A stretch of DNA of 59,672 nucleotides from Buchnera aphidicola (Chaetosiphella stipae setosa) (GCF_964059095.1 NZ_OZ060394.1:391582-451253); one strand, 5' to 3'; positions 48,879 to 58,608 are shown, numbered from the stretch's first letter. Notes: generated by a model from the sequence alone, not told the origin. A program made the numbers and translations.

Positions 48879-50429
48879 ATGAAACATAAAAAATGCAAAA
48901 TTAAAGTTATTCAAAAAAAAATTAATTATTACAAAAATCCATTAAAAATATTTAATCATTTTTGTAGAAAAAAAAAAAATACATTATTATTAGAATCTGC
49001 TAATATTAGTAATAAAAAAAATCTAAAAAGTATTATAATAATTGATAGTGCAATAAGAATTTCATTAGATAAAAATATTATCTCATTAACTCCACTCACA
49101 AATAATGGACTTTATTTCGTTCAATTTATAGAATCCATTAATTTAAAAAATTTTAAAAAAATAAAAAAAAAAAATACTTTAAAAATAATTTTTAAAAAAA
49201 ATATCAATCAAAATATTGATGAAAAAAAAAAATTAAAACAAAATTCAGTATTAGATTGTTTTAGAATTCTAATTAAAAATATCTCTCATATAAAAAAATA
49301 CCCTAAATCTGTATTTTTTGGTGGATTATTCTCTTACGATTTAATTTCGTATTTTGAAGATCTTCCAAAAATAAAAAAAGCACAAAAATGTCCTGATTTT
49401 TGTTTTTACTTATCTGAAACAATGATTTTTATGAATCATAAAAAAAAAAAATCTATAATACAATCAACACTTTTTACAGATTGCAAAAAAGAAAAAAAAA
49501 AAATTAATAAAAGAGTTAAACATATTATAAAAAAAATTAATAAAAAAAAATTTAAAAAAATTAATTATCAAGAAACAAAGCAAAAAATTTCTCAAAATCA
49601 AAACGATTCAAAATTTTCAGAAATAATTTCTCAGTTAAAAAAATTTATTAAACAAGGAGAAATATTTCAAATTGTACCTTCTAGAAAATTCTTTATAAAA
49701 TGTTTATCTCCCCTATATTCTTATAAAATATTAAAAAAAAATAATCCTAGCCCATATATGTTTTTTATGCAAGATAAAAAATTTACTTTATTTGGAGCAT
49801 CACCCGAAAGTTTTTTAAAATATAATCCAAAAAAAAGAAAAATAGAAATTCATCCTATTGCTGGAACGAGAAAAAGAGGAAAAGATAAACATGGAAACAT
49901 TGATTATGATTTAGATAGTAGAATTGAATTAGAAATGAGAACAAATCAAAAAGAAATGTCAGAACATATAATGTTAGTAGATTTAGCAAGAAATGACTTA
50001 TCAAAAATTTGTCAAACAGGAACAAGATATGTAAAAAAAATAACTAAAGTAGATAAATATTCACATGTCATGCATTTAGTATCTGTTGTAAGTGGCATTC
50101 TTAAAAAAAAACTAGATATATTTCATGCATATAGAGCATGTATGAATATGGGTACACTTACAGGTGCTCCAAAAATAAAAGCAATGGAAATAATTTCAAA
50201 AATAGAGAAAGAAACAAGAGGAAGTTATGGAGGCTCAATAGGATATTTTACAGGTACACAAAAATTAAACACCTGTATTGTAATAAGATCAGCGTATATA
50301 GAAAAAAATATCGCAACAATACAGGCAGGAGCAGGAATAGTTATAGAATCTATACCCAAAGAAGAATGTAAAGAAACATGGAATAAAGCATACGCTGTTA
50401 TCAAATCAATTTATACTAAAAAAAAGTAG
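48879..50429 (+). CDS. trpE: Anthranilate synthase component I
   Basis: Makes anthranilate from chorismate using ammonia from TrpG, the first step of tryptophan synthesis. The C-terminal chorismate-binding domain shows FQIVPSRKFFIK, LFGASPESFLKYN, IHPIAGTRKRGKD, HIMLVDLARNDLSKIC and MGTLTGAPKIKAMEIISKIE. Ser40 in the LLES motif (34-44 TLLLESANIS), needed for tryptophan feedback in E. coli, is present. It has 516 residues (E. coli 520). Two A12 tracts lie in frame (49440-49451 and 49492-49503). trpG follows 9 nt later. The pair lies among chromosomal genes here. Confidence 0.97.
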   Translation: MKHKKCKIKVIQKKINYYKNPLKIFNHFCRKKKNTLLLESANISNKKNLKSIIIIDSAIRISLDKNIISLTPLTNNGLYFVQFIESINLKNFKKIKKKNTLKIIFKKNINQNIDEKKKLKQNSVLDCFRILIKNISHIKKYPKSVFFGGLFSYDLISYFEDLPKIKKAQKCPDFCFYLSETMIFMNHKKKKSIIQSTLFTDCKKEKKKINKRVKHIIKKINKKKFKKINYQETKQKISQNQNDSKFSEIISQLKKFIKQGEIFQIVPSRKFFIKCLSPLYSYKILKKNNPSPYMFFMQDKKFTLFGASPESFLKYNPKKRKIEIHPIAGTRKRGKDKHGNIDYDLDSRIELEMRTNQKEMSEHIMLVDLARNDLSKICQTGTRYVKKITKVDKYSHVMHLVSVVSGILKKKLDIFHAYRACMNMGTLTGAPKIKAMEIISKIEKETRGSYGGSIGYFTGTQKLNTCIVIRSAYIEKNIATIQAGAGIVIESIPKEECKETWNKAYAVIKSIYTKKK

Positions 50430-50438
50430 GTATAAAAA

Positions 50439-51029
50439 ATGTCTGAAATTTTACTTTTAGATAATTTCGACTCTTTCGTGTATAATTTAGTTGATCAATT
50501 AGAAAATAGTTTACATAAAGTAGTCATATACAGAAATAATGTTTCAATAAAAAAAATTATTCATAAAATATCTTATATGAAAAATCCAATATTAATGCTT
50601 TCTCCAGGACCTGGTATACCAAACAACGCAGGATGTATGATGGAAATTATTTCTTTTTTCAATGGAAAAATTCCTATCATTGGTATTTGTTTAGGTTATC
50701 AAGCAATTGTCCAATTCTATGGAGGTAAAATTTCTCCTATTAAAAAAATTATTCACGGAAAATCTTCCCCAATTCAACATGACGGAAAATATATGTTTAA
50801 AAATATTCAAAATCCAGTTCATATTGCAAGATACCATTCTTTAATATGTAAAAATATACCTAAAATATTAACTATAAATTCAAAATTTAAGAATATTGTT
50901 ATGTCAATTAGAAACAATCATCACCGTATATGTGGATTTCAATTCCATCCTGAATCCATTCTGACAACCGAAGGAAAAAAAATAATGGATAATACAATAA
51001 AATGGTTAAGTAATAAAATTATTCAATGA
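50439..51029 (+). CDS. trpG: Anthranilate synthase glutaminase component
   Basis: A class I glutamine amidotransferase that supplies ammonia to TrpE. The catalytic triad is Cys84 in GICLGYQAI and His170/Glu172 in FQFHPESI. The substrate-binding loop LSPGPGIP is present. It has 196 residues and stands alone, not fused to TrpD as in E. coli. The order trpE-trpG with a 9-nt gap suggests co-transcription. The rest of the tryptophan pathway is not in the window. Confidence 0.97.
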   Translation: MSEILLLDNFDSFVYNLVDQLENSLHKVVIYRNNVSIKKIIHKISYMKNPILMLSPGPGIPNNAGCMMEIISFFNGKIPIIGICLGYQAIVQFYGGKISPIKKIIHGKSSPIQHDGKYMFKNIQNPVHIARYHSLICKNIPKILTINSKFKNIVMSIRNNHHRICGFQFHPESILTTEGKKIMDNTIKWLSNKIIQ

Positions 51030-51134
51030 AACTATTAAATAAAATTTAAAAAAAACTGCTTGCTCTTTAAAATAACTCAAATATTATTAAAACTTATATT
51101 TTTCTATAATTTATATAACATCCTTATAAAAATA

Positions 51135-51157
51135 ATATTTTCTATTCTAGAAAATAT
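51135..51157 (-). terminator. Hairpin downstream of rpmE
   Basis: A 9-bp stem pairs 51135-51143 (ATATTTTCT) with 51149-51157 (AGAAAATAT), with an ATTCT loop. On the minus strand it is followed by a short T run (ATTTTTAT). It lies 24 nt beyond the rpmE stop, between rpmE and convergent trpG. Mostly A-T pairs, so the strength is doubtful. Confidence 0.4.
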
Positions 51158-51180
51158 AAAAAAATGCAATTAAATAAATC

Positions 51181-51390
51181 TTATTTATAAGAAAAATTGA
51201 ATCGCTTATTAAATAATTCTACTCTTCCCCCAGTATCAACGATTCTTTGTTTTCCTGTATAAAAAGGGTGACATTTAGAACAAACTTCTAGATGAATATC
51301 TTTTCCTAAAGTATTAAAAAAAGTAATAGAATTCCCGCAAGCACAAACAGCGGAATTACAAAAATATTTTGGATGAATATTTTTTTTCAT
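51181..51390 (-). CDS. rpmE: 50S ribosomal protein L31
   Basis: L31 forms a bridge between the large subunit and the small-subunit head. It is the zinc-binding form: [20 protein letters not shown] with Cys16 and Cys18, and [15 protein letters not shown] with Cys37 and Cys40, the same positions as E. coli. It has 69 residues (E. coli 70). It is divergent from hslV. An extra cysteine at position 11 is not in E. coli. Confidence 0.97.
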   Translation of the reverse strand: MKKNIHPKYFCNSAVCACGNSITFFNTLGKDIHLEVCSKCHPFYTGKQRIVDTGGRVELFNKRFNFSYK

Positions 51391-51537
51391 ACAATCCTCA
51401 TTTATTTATAAATATATAAAATTAATATAATATATTAAGAAAAAAAAATAAATATTTTTTTAATTAATATATTAAAAAATAAAAAATTTCTAAAAATAAT
51501 ATGAAAATTTTTTCATAACAATAAAAAAAATATAAAT

Positions 51538-52077
51538 ATGACAACTATATTAAGTATTCGTACAAAAGAAAAAGTAGTAATCGGTGGTGACGGACAAGCA
51601 ACATTAGGACATACGATTATGAAAAGTAATGTTAAAAAAGTTAGATATCTTTATCATAATCAAGTAATCGCAGGATTTGCTGGAAGTACAGCTGATGCAT
51701 TTACTTTATTTGAATTATTTGAAAAAAAACTTTCAATGTATCAAGGACAATTAAAAAGAGCTGCAATTGAACTCGCAAAAGATTGGAGAAATGATAAAAT
51801 TTTAAGAAAATTAGAAGCATTATTAGCTGTTGTGAATAAAAAATATTCCTTAATTATTACAGGAAACGGAGATGTCATTCAACCAGAAAAAAATATTATT
51901 TCAATAGGATCTGGTGGATGCTATGCTCAATCAGCAGCAATTGCTTTACTTAGCAATACTAATCTTGACGCTTGTCAAATAGTTCAAAAATCATTAAAAA
52001 TTGCAGCAAATATTTGTATATATACAAATCATCACTTTACAATAAAAGAATTATCATTAAAAAATAATAAGGAATAA
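51538..52077 (+). CDS. hslV: ATP-dependent protease subunit HslV
   Basis: The peptidase subunit of the HslUV protease, an N-terminal nucleophile threonine protease. After removal of Met1, Thr2 is the nucleophile ([20 protein letters not shown]). The sequence continues [36 protein letters not shown] and [19 protein letters not shown]. It has 179 residues (E. coli 176). hslU follows after 3 nt. I could not see a sigma-32-type promoter upstream. Confidence 0.98.
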   Translation: MTTILSIRTKEKVVIGGDGQATLGHTIMKSNVKKVRYLYHNQVIAGFAGSTADAFTLFELFEKKLSMYQGQLKRAAIELAKDWRNDKILRKLEALLAVVNKKYSLIITGNGDVIQPEKNIISIGSGGCYAQSAAIALLSNTNLDACQIVQKSLKIAANICIYTNHHFTIKELSLKNNKE

Positions 52078-52080
52078 TTT

Positions 52081-53418
52081 ATGTCTGATATGACACCTCA
52101 AAAGATTGTCAAAGAACTAAATAAATTTATTATTGGGCAAACAAATGCAAAAAAAGCAGTCGCGATTGCTTTAAGGAATAGATGGAGAAGAATGCAATTA
52201 AATGACGAATTAAAAAATGAAGTTACTCCAAAAAATATTCTTATGATTGGTCCAACAGGAGTTGGAAAAACTGAAATTGCAAAAAGATTAGCAAAATTAT
52301 CTAATGCACCATTTATCAAAGTAGAAGCAACAAAATTTACAGAAGTAGGATATGTTGGCAAAGAAGTTGATTCAATTATTCGAGAACTAACAGATATTTC
52401 AATAAAAATGATTAAAAATCAAACAATCAAAAAAAACAAAAAAAAAGTAAAAAAATTAGCAGAAGAAAGAATATTAGATGTATTAGTTCCTGGAGCGCAA
52501 GAACATCTCAAGAAAAAAGAAGAATCACAAGAAAAACGTCCATTAAACACAATAAAAATATTTAAAAAAAAATTAAAAGAAGGAAAATTAGATAATAAAG
52601 AAATAGAAATTAATGTTTTAGGATCTCCTATGGGAATAGAAATTATGGCCCCTCCAGGAATGGAAGAATTGACGAATCAATTACAATCATTATTTCAAAA
52701 TTTAAGTGGATCAAAGAAAAAAATTAGAAAATTAAAAATAAAAGATGCGATGAAACTTTTAATGGAAGAAGAAGCTGCAAAATTAGTTAATCCAGAAGAA
52801 TTAAAAAAAGACGCGATAAACGCAGTTGAACAAAATGGAATAGTATTCATTGATGAAATTGACAAAATTTGCAAAAGAAATCATTCGTCTGGACCTGACG
52901 TTTCAAGAGAAGGAGTTCAAAGAGATTTATTGCCTTTAGTAGAAGGATGTACTGTTTCTACAAAACATGGAACAGTTAAAACAGATCATATTTTATTTAT
53001 TACATCAGGAGCTTTCCAAATATCTTCACCATCGGATTTAATACCAGAATTACAAGGAAGATTACCTATTCGTGTCGAATTACATGCATTAACAGTAAAA
53101 GATTTTGAAAAAATTTTGACAGAACCAAAAGCATCAATCACAATGCAATATAAAGCTTTGATGAATACTGAAAACGTTAAGATACACTTTACAAAGAAAG
53201 GAATTAGAAAAATTGCTGAAACATCATGGAAAGTTAACGAAAGTATGGAAAATATTGGAGCAAGAAGATTATATACTGTTTTAGAACAATTAATGGAAGA
53301 CATTTCTTTTAATGCTAGTAAAAATGATGGAAAAAAAATTACTATTGATGAACAGTATGTAGAAAAATATTTGAAAAAAATACATTCAAAAGAAAATTTA
53401 AATAAATTTATTTTATAA
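52081..53418 (+). CDS. hslU: ATPase subunit HslU
   Basis: The AAA+ unfoldase that feeds substrates to HslV. It has 445 residues (E. coli 443). The Walker A motif is GPTGVGKTE (57-65), and the pore motif lies in [19 protein letters not shown]. Walker B is [12 protein letters not shown], and the sensor region contains [17 protein letters not shown] and [16 protein letters not shown]. The I-domain between residues 110 and 250 is present. HslUV appears intact as a quality-control protease. Confidence 0.98.
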   Translation: MSDMTPQKIVKELNKFIIGQTNAKKAVAIALRNRWRRMQLNDELKNEVTPKNILMIGPTGVGKTEIAKRLAKLSNAPFIKVEATKFTEVGYVGKEVDSIIRELTDISIKMIKNQTIKKNKKKVKKLAEERILDVLVPGAQEHLKKKEESQEKRPLNTIKIFKKKLKEGKLDNKEIEINVLGSPMGIEIMAPPGMEELTNQLQSLFQNLSGSKKKIRKLKIKDAMKLLMEEEAAKLVNPEELKKDAINAVEQNGIVFIDEIDKICKRNHSSGPDVSREGVQRDLLPLVEGCTVSTKHGTVKTDHILFITSGAFQISSPSDLIPELQGRLPIRVELHALTVKDFEKILTEPKASITMQYKALMNTENVKIHFTKKGIRKIAETSWKVNESMENIGARRLYTVLEQLMEDISFNASKNDGKKITIDEQYVEKYLKKIHSKENLNKFIL

Positions 53419-53651
53419 GTTTAAAATTGTTTACTCTTAATTTTACATAAATTCTAACTTAAAAAATAATATTTCTAATTTTTATTTTTATTCAAATAAA
53501 TATATACATGTTAAATATTAATATATAAAAAAATTATATATTAATATTTTAAAAAATGAAATACCATATAAAAATAAAAAATTTTATTTAATATTTAACA
53601 ATCTTTTTATACAAAATATAAAAAATCAAAAGTTCTATGTTAAGGATTTAT

Positions 53652-54404
53652 ATGACAAAATGGATACCAGCAAAAATAAAAGAAATAAAATATTGGAAAA
53701 AAAATTTATTAAATTTAGTTTTAAAAGCATCAATTAATAAATTTATTGCAGGACAATTTTCAAAAATATTATTAAAAAATTCAAAAAAAAAAATTAAAAT
53801 ACAAAGAGCTTACTCATTCGTTAATCCTCCTAGTACCAACAGAATAGAATTCTATATCACATTAATTAAAAAAGGAAAAATGAGTGAAGAACTTAAAATT
53901 TTAAATAAAAATACAAAAATATTTATTACAAAAAATTCTTTTGGATTTTTTACTTTAAATGAAATTCCATCATATCAAAATTTGTGGATGTGCTCTACAG
54001 GAACTGCTATTGGCCCATATTTTTCTATACTACAAGAAAAAAAAGATACAGAAAGATTTTCTAAAATAATCTTAATACATTCTGTTAGATATTTTTCTGA
54101 TTTAAAATACTTAAATGTCATTAAAAAATTAAAAAAAATTTATCAGAAAAAATTAATTGTTTTAATAACTATTAGTCGAGAGAAAAAACATGGATTCTTT
54201 TCTGAAAGAATACCTAATTTATTACTAAATAAAAAAATTGAAAAATATACTAATCTCGAAATGAATTATAAAAATTCTCATGTTATGTTATGCGGAAATC
54301 CAAATATGGTAAAAGATATGTTTCATATATTACAAAAAAAAAAAAAAATGACAAAAAATTTACGTAAAAAACCAGGAAATATTACACGAGAAAATTATTG
54401 GTAA
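53652..54404 (+). CDS. fpr: Ferredoxin/flavodoxin-NADP(+) reductase
   Basis: A FAD enzyme that passes electrons from NADPH to flavodoxin or ferredoxin, used by radical-SAM and Fe-S enzymes. The FAD-binding segment is RAYSFVNPPSTN, the NADP part is STGTAIGPYFSIL and HVMLCGNPNMVKDM, and the end RKKPGNITRENYW matches E. coli RRRPGHMTAEHYW. I chose the ATG at 53652, preceded by AAGGA, giving 250 residues (E. coli 248). An ATG at 53637 would add five. A 15-base A tract (54334-54348) lies in frame before MTKNL. Confidence 0.95.
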   Translation: MTKWIPAKIKEIKYWKKNLLNLVLKASINKFIAGQFSKILLKNSKKKIKIQRAYSFVNPPSTNRIEFYITLIKKGKMSEELKILNKNTKIFITKNSFGFFTLNEIPSYQNLWMCSTGTAIGPYFSILQEKKDTERFSKIILIHSVRYFSDLKYLNVIKKLKKIYQKKLIVLITISREKKHGFFSERIPNLLLNKKIEKYTNLEMNYKNSHVMLCGNPNMVKDMFHILQKKKKMTKNLRKKPGNITRENYW

Positions 54405-54479
54405 ACACAATTTTAAAAAATTTTTTATAAAAATATTTTTATTTTATATAAATTTTATATTTCATAAAAAAATTAAAAA

Positions 54480-54512
54480 CAGAGTACAAAAAATAATAAA
54501 ATGTGTACTCTG
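54480..54512. terminator. Hairpin between convergent fpr and the gene at 54597
   Basis: CAGAGTACA (54480-54488) pairs perfectly with TGTACTCTG (54504-54512) around a 15-nt A-rich loop. The arms are unusually GC-containing for an intergenic region here. It lies between two convergent genes, with ACTTTT on the plus-strand side and TTTTTAATTTTTTT on the minus-strand side, so it may end both transcripts. Confidence 0.65.
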
Positions 54513-54596
54513 ATTACTTTTAAAAAAAACACTAAAAATTTCTTTAAAAAATATAAAACTTCTATAATAAAAGATAAAAAAATTAAAATAAATTTC

Positions 54597-55559
54597 TTAT
54601 TTAACATAAAAATAATATTTCACATTTGGAATTTTATCTTTAAATAAAATACATTTAGCTTTCATTCCAAAATTTTCATATTTTTTATTAAAATTCTTTT
54701 CTAACTGTGAAAAATCAGATAAATATATAATTTTTAAAGAAATTTTTTCATCTTTTAATTTTTTAATGATATAATTAATTTGAAAATTAAAAGGAGAAAA
54801 ATGTATAACTCCTGGAAAACGTCTAATAATATTTTTCCTAACTATTTCTAAAATTTTCATATTCGCATAACTGGATATTAACTGTCTATCTCTCAAATTA
54901 GGAAAAAATTTCTTTAGTGAATCTAGAACAACTTTTGGTGAATTATTACATATCAAAGTTGTATTAAATTGAAAAAACGCTAATGGATTATAAATATCAA
55001 AGTTATGATTTAAATCATTAGTATATAATAATTGATAAAAAGAATCTTGTAGGCTAAAAAGTAATTCTGTTTTATCTTGATATAATAAGAATTTATTTAT
55101 ATTTTTCCAAATAAAATTTTTTTCAGAAAATTTATCATTTGAAAGAAGAGGAAGAGTTTGTACAGTCTCTGAAATATCTTTATTAATATTGTAAAAATGT
55201 TTTTGATATACTTTTTTTGTTGTATTCTTATTCAAACTACTTATTCTTTGATGTAAAAATTTTTCTTTATATGATTCTAAAAAAAATAAATTTGTTTTTT
55301 GAAAAATTTCTTGATGATTATTTAACTTATCTTGATCATTTTTAAATTTTTTTTTTTTATCTAAACAACATTTAAAAGAACTGTGATTTAATTTATGTGT
55401 ATTTTTTTCCAAAAATAGATTATTGCAATTTTTCTTAAATTTATTCAATTTAATATTTTCTGTAAGCATAGAACTTTGTTTTTTTTTTAAAACATAAAAA
55501 TAATTTTTATCTGATACATGAAAAAAATCTGTTTTGAGAATATTTAAAAAATTAATCAT
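54597..55559 (-). CDS. Unidentified protein of 320 residues
   Basis: I do not recognise this protein. The frame is intact over 320 codons, starting at an ATG with AGGAAATTC-like sequence upstream. The first half (about residues 1-150) is rich in lysine and asparagine with scattered cysteines (NCNNLF, KCCLDKKKKF) and looks low in order. The second half (about 170-320) looks more folded: it has YNPLAFFQFNTTLICNNSPK, LDSLKKFFPNLRDRQLISSY, IIRRFPGVIHFSPFNFQINY and LKIIYLSDFSQLEK. I see no signal peptide, membrane segment, Walker motif or metal site. It lies between fpr and rsmJ, convergent with fpr. In a genome that loses unneeded genes, an intact frame argues for function. It may be a Buchnera-restricted gene. 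Confidence 0.75.
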   Translation of the reverse strand: MINFLNILKTDFFHVSDKNYFYVLKKKQSSMLTENIKLNKFKKNCNNLFLEKNTHKLNHSSFKCCLDKKKKFKNDQDKLNNHQEIFQKTNLFFLESYKEKFLHQRISSLNKNTTKKVYQKHFYNINKDISETVQTLPLLSNDKFSEKNFIWKNINKFLLYQDKTELLFSLQDSFYQLLYTNDLNHNFDIYNPLAFFQFNTTLICNNSPKVVLDSLKKFFPNLRDRQLISSYANMKILEIVRKNIIRRFPGVIHFSPFNFQINYIIKKLKDEKISLKIIYLSDFSQLEKNFNKKYENFGMKAKCILFKDKIPNVKYYFYVK

Positions 55560-55692
55560 ATAGAATTTCCTACAATTTTTAAAAATCTTTTATTGTTATT
55601 ATATTTATAAAACTATATTCTAAAAAATTTTTTTAAAAAAATTAAAATAATGTCTCAATATATTTAATATTGACAAAAATTTTTTAAAAATA

Positions 55693-56394
55693 ATGAAAAA
55701 TCTTATTAAAAAAAAAAATAAAAAAATTTTTAAAAAAATTAAAATTTATTTATTAAAGATAAATCACAAACTAAAAATATGTAAAATAAATATTTTAAAT
55801 AAAAAAATTGAATTTCTTTCAATAAATTTTATATCAGGAAAAAATAATTTTCGTAGAAAATATAATAGAAAAAAAGAAATACTAATACGAGCAGTAAGAA
55901 TTAAAAAACAAAAAAAAATAATTATATTAGATGCTACTGCAGGATTAGGAAAAGATTCTTTTATATTAGCATCTTTTGGATATAAAGTTTTTATGATTGA
56001 AAAAAATAAAATAATTTATAATCTTTTAAAAAATTGTTTATACAGAACATTTGAAGATTCGAAAATTGGTTCATGGGTTAAAAAAAATATGATTTTATTT
56101 CACAAAAATAGTTTAAATTTTTTAAAATCAAAAAAAATTATTCCAGATGTAATATATTTAGATCCTATGTTTTTAAAAAATAGAAGATCTTCTACGAAAA
56201 AAGATATTTCTATATTAAAAATCATCCTTCACGGTAAAAAAAATACAAAAAATTTACTCAAAAAATCAATTTTATTTGCTAAAAAAAAAGTCGTTGTAAA
56301 AAGATTTTTAAAAGCTCCTCACTTAGAAAAAATAAAACCTACAAATATAATTTATGGAAAAAAATATAGATTTGATATATATCAAAAATTCTAA
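55693..56394 (+). CDS. rsmJ: 16S rRNA (guanine-N2) methyltransferase RsmJ
   Basis: Methylates G1516 of 16S rRNA in E. coli. The SAM motif is ILDATAGLGKDSFILASFGY (starts about residue 79), preceded by SGKNNFRRKYNRKKE. It is followed by DVIYLDPMFLKNRRSS, the catalytic-type DPMF motif, KKVVVKRFLKAPHL and YGKKYRFDIYQKF at the end. It has 233 residues (E. coli 250), with a degraded N-terminal region. It is divergent from the unidentified gene and convergent with the YnfM-like gene. Confidence 0.93.
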   Translation: MKNLIKKKNKKIFKKIKIYLLKINHKLKICKINILNKKIEFLSINFISGKNNFRRKYNRKKEILIRAVRIKKQKKIIILDATAGLGKDSFILASFGYKVFMIEKNKIIYNLLKNCLYRTFEDSKIGSWVKKNMILFHKNSLNFLKSKKIIPDVIYLDPMFLKNRRSSTKKDISILKIILHGKKNTKNLLKKSILFAKKKVVVKRFLKAPHLEKIKPTNIIYGKKYRFDIYQKF

Positions 56395-56441
56395 TAAAAT
56401 AGAATAAAAAATTATATAAAAATTTTTTTTTGTAATATTTT

Positions 56442-57641
56442 TTAACATTCTTTTAATTTTCTAATAATAATTAAACAAATAATTAATATAAAATTTAATA
56501 TATAAAAAACTCCTTTCCATCCCCAATGAAACCAAAAAAAACCACTAAAACTTCCAAAAATACTCGATCCTAAATAATAAAAAAAAAAATATAAAGAAGA
56601 AATTTCTAGTTTATATTTTTTTGTCATATCACTAACCCAACTGCTTGCTGTAGAATGTGCAATAAAAAAACCTATTGTAAAAAATATTAATCCTATAAGA
56701 ATCAAAAATAAAAAATTATTATATGTTAATAACACTCCAAATATCATTATAAACAATGAAAATTTTAAAATATTCAATCTGCCATAAAAATTAGATAAAA
56801 AACTCGCTTGTGGAGCGCTATATACTCCTATTAAATATATTATTGATAATAAAGATACAAAAACTGGATTCAATAAAAAAGGCTTCATAATTAATCTATA
56901 TCCAATATAATTGAATAACGCTACAAAACTACCCATAAAAAGAAAACCTATTAAAAATAAAATTAAACAAGATTTAATTTGAAATGGTTTATAAAAATTT
57001 TTTATTAAAATTCTATAACTAACATTAACAGTTTGAAAATTTTTTGATTGCGGAAGATACGAAATAAATAACATAGTAAAAAAGAAAGAATATAAACCTG
57101 TAATAATAAAAACATAATTCCAAGAAAAAAGTTTAACTATGATATTACTCATTAATCTTCCTATTAATCCTCCAATAGTGTTTCCACTAATATATAATCC
57201 AATACATAAAGGTAAAATTTCAGGATCAACTTCTTCACTTAAATATACAATTGCTATCGAAGTTACTCCACTTAAAGAAAACCCAATCAAACCTCGAATA
57301 ACAATAATTTCTAACCAAGTTCTAGAAAATGCGCATAAAATTGTAAATAAAGATGCAAAAAATAAAGATATAGAAATAACATTTTTTCTTCCAAAATAAT
57401 TTGAAATTGGCCCTATCATTAACGTTCCAATAGCCATAAAAAATGTTGATATTGATAAAGAAAAACTACTTTGTAAAGGAGTTAAAAAAAAAATTCTAGA
57501 AAAAATTGGTAAAATTGGTTGTATAGAATATAAAATTGAAAAAGTAGAAAATCCAGCTAAAAATAAAGAAATTACTGCTTTATAAAAATTTTTTGTATTT
57601 TTTTGGATATATTTTTTGATATTTTTTTTTTTTACACACAT
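56442..57641 (-). CDS. ynfM: MFS exporter YnfM-like
   Basis: A major facilitator family protein with twelve hydrophobic segments, similar to E. coli YnfM, whose physiological substrate is uncertain. Matches include ILYSIQPILPIFSR, GPISNYFGRKNVISISLFFA, RGLIGFSLSGVTSIAIVYLS with EEVDP, GLYISGNTIGGLIGRLMSNI and SSLYFFFYYLGSSIFGSFSG. It has 399 residues (E. coli 417), the difference being at the N-terminus. Together with tsgA it is one of two MFS transporters here, notable in an organism with few transporters. It may export compounds toward the host (speculation). Confidence 0.9.
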   Translation of the reverse strand: MCVKKKNIKKYIQKNTKNFYKAVISLFLAGFSTFSILYSIQPILPIFSRIFFLTPLQSSFSLSISTFFMAIGTLMIGPISNYFGRKNVISISLFFASLFTILCAFSRTWLEIIVIRGLIGFSLSGVTSIAIVYLSEEVDPEILPLCIGLYISGNTIGGLIGRLMSNIIVKLFSWNYVFIITGLYSFFFTMLFISYLPQSKNFQTVNVSYRILIKNFYKPFQIKSCLILFLIGFLFMGSFVALFNYIGYRLIMKPFLLNPVFVSLLSIIYLIGVYSAPQASFLSNFYGRLNILKFSLFIMIFGVLLTYNNFLFLILIGLIFFTIGFFIAHSTASSWVSDMTKKYKLEISSLYFFFYYLGSSIFGSFSGFFWFHWGWKGVFYILNFILIICLIIIRKLKEC

Positions 57642-57762
57642 ATCTCAAAACAATTCTCCCAATTTAATACAAAAAAATAATCTTTATATTATTTTTTTCT
57701 ATAATTATTTTTTATAAGTATAAAAAAAATAGAAAAAAAAATACATATTTCTTATAAAAATT

Positions 57763-58608
57763 TTAATAATATATAATTCCATCATATATTTTTTTTGCTG
57801 GACCAATCATATATAAAACATTTTTTCTTTTATTATATTTTATTATCATATTTCCTCCTAAAAGTTCCACTGTAACCTGATATGATAATTTTTTTTGCTT
57901 AATTCCAATTGCAACAGCAGCACATGCACCACTTCCGCAAGATCTTGTTTCTCCAACACCTCTTTCAAAAACTCTTAATAAAATATGATTTTTATTTATT
58001 ATTTGCATAAAACCAACATTAACTTGATTTGGAAAAAATTTATGATGTTCTAAATAGGAACCAATTTTATTTACATTCACTTTTTTAATATCATTTACAA
58101 TAATCGTGCAATGAGGATTTCCTAAAGAAACTGCGCCAAAAAAAATTTTTTTTTTTTCAAATTCTAACGCATATATATCTTTTTCAAACAATGATAAACA
58201 AGGAATTTTTTTTGGATTAAATTCTGGAGATCCCATATTAACTAAAAAATTGTTTTTATCTTGCATATATATTTTAAGAATTCTATTTTTTGTACCTACT
58301 TTAATCATTTTGGAATCAATCAATTTATTATCAAAAATAAATTTTGCAAAACATCGTGCTCCATTTCCACATTGTTCTACTTCAAATCCATCTGCATTAA
58401 AAATACGATAATGAAAATCTGTATTTTTAATTTTAGGAGATTCTATTAATAATAACTGATCAAAACCAATTCCAGTATATCTGTTAGAAAAAGATTGAAT
58501 TATTTCTTTTTTAAAAAAAAATTTTTGTGTTAAAGCACTAACTATCATAAAATCGTTTTCTAAACCATGCATCTTAGAAAAAAATAGTTTTCTCTTATCT
58601 TTTTTCAT
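57763..58608 (-). CDS. dapF: Diaminopimelate epimerase
   Basis: Converts LL- to meso-diaminopimelate for lysine and peptidoglycan synthesis. The two active-site cysteines are Cys80 in EQCGNGARC and Cys224 in TRSCGSGACA. Other matches are FSKMHGLENDFMIVS, GIGFDQLLLIE, GNPHCTIIV and VNVGFMQI. It has 281 residues (E. coli 274). It is divergent from cyaY, the same pair as in E. coli. It supports lysine supply to the host. Confidence 0.97.
   Translation of the reverse strand: MKKDKRKLFFSKMHGLENDFMIVSALTQKFFFKKEIIQSFSNRYTGIGFDQLLLIESPKIKNTDFHYRIFNADGFEVEQCGNGARCFAKFIFDNKLIDSKMIKVGTKNRILKIYMQDKNNFLVNMGSPEFNPKKIPCLSLFEKDIYALEFEKKKIFFGAVSLGNPHCTIIVNDIKKVNVNKIGSYLEHHKFFPNQVNVGFMQIINKNHILLRVFERGVGETRSCGSGACAAVAIGIKQKKLSYQVTVELLGGNMIIKYNKRKNVLYMIGPAKKIYDGIIYY

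Noticed and set aside
51501..51516. Short palindrome ATGAAAATTTTTTCAT before hslV, considered as a sigma-32 or operator site
   Set aside because: The stem is only 6-7 bp, there is no CTTGAA/CCCCAT pattern, and similar A/T palindromes are frequent.
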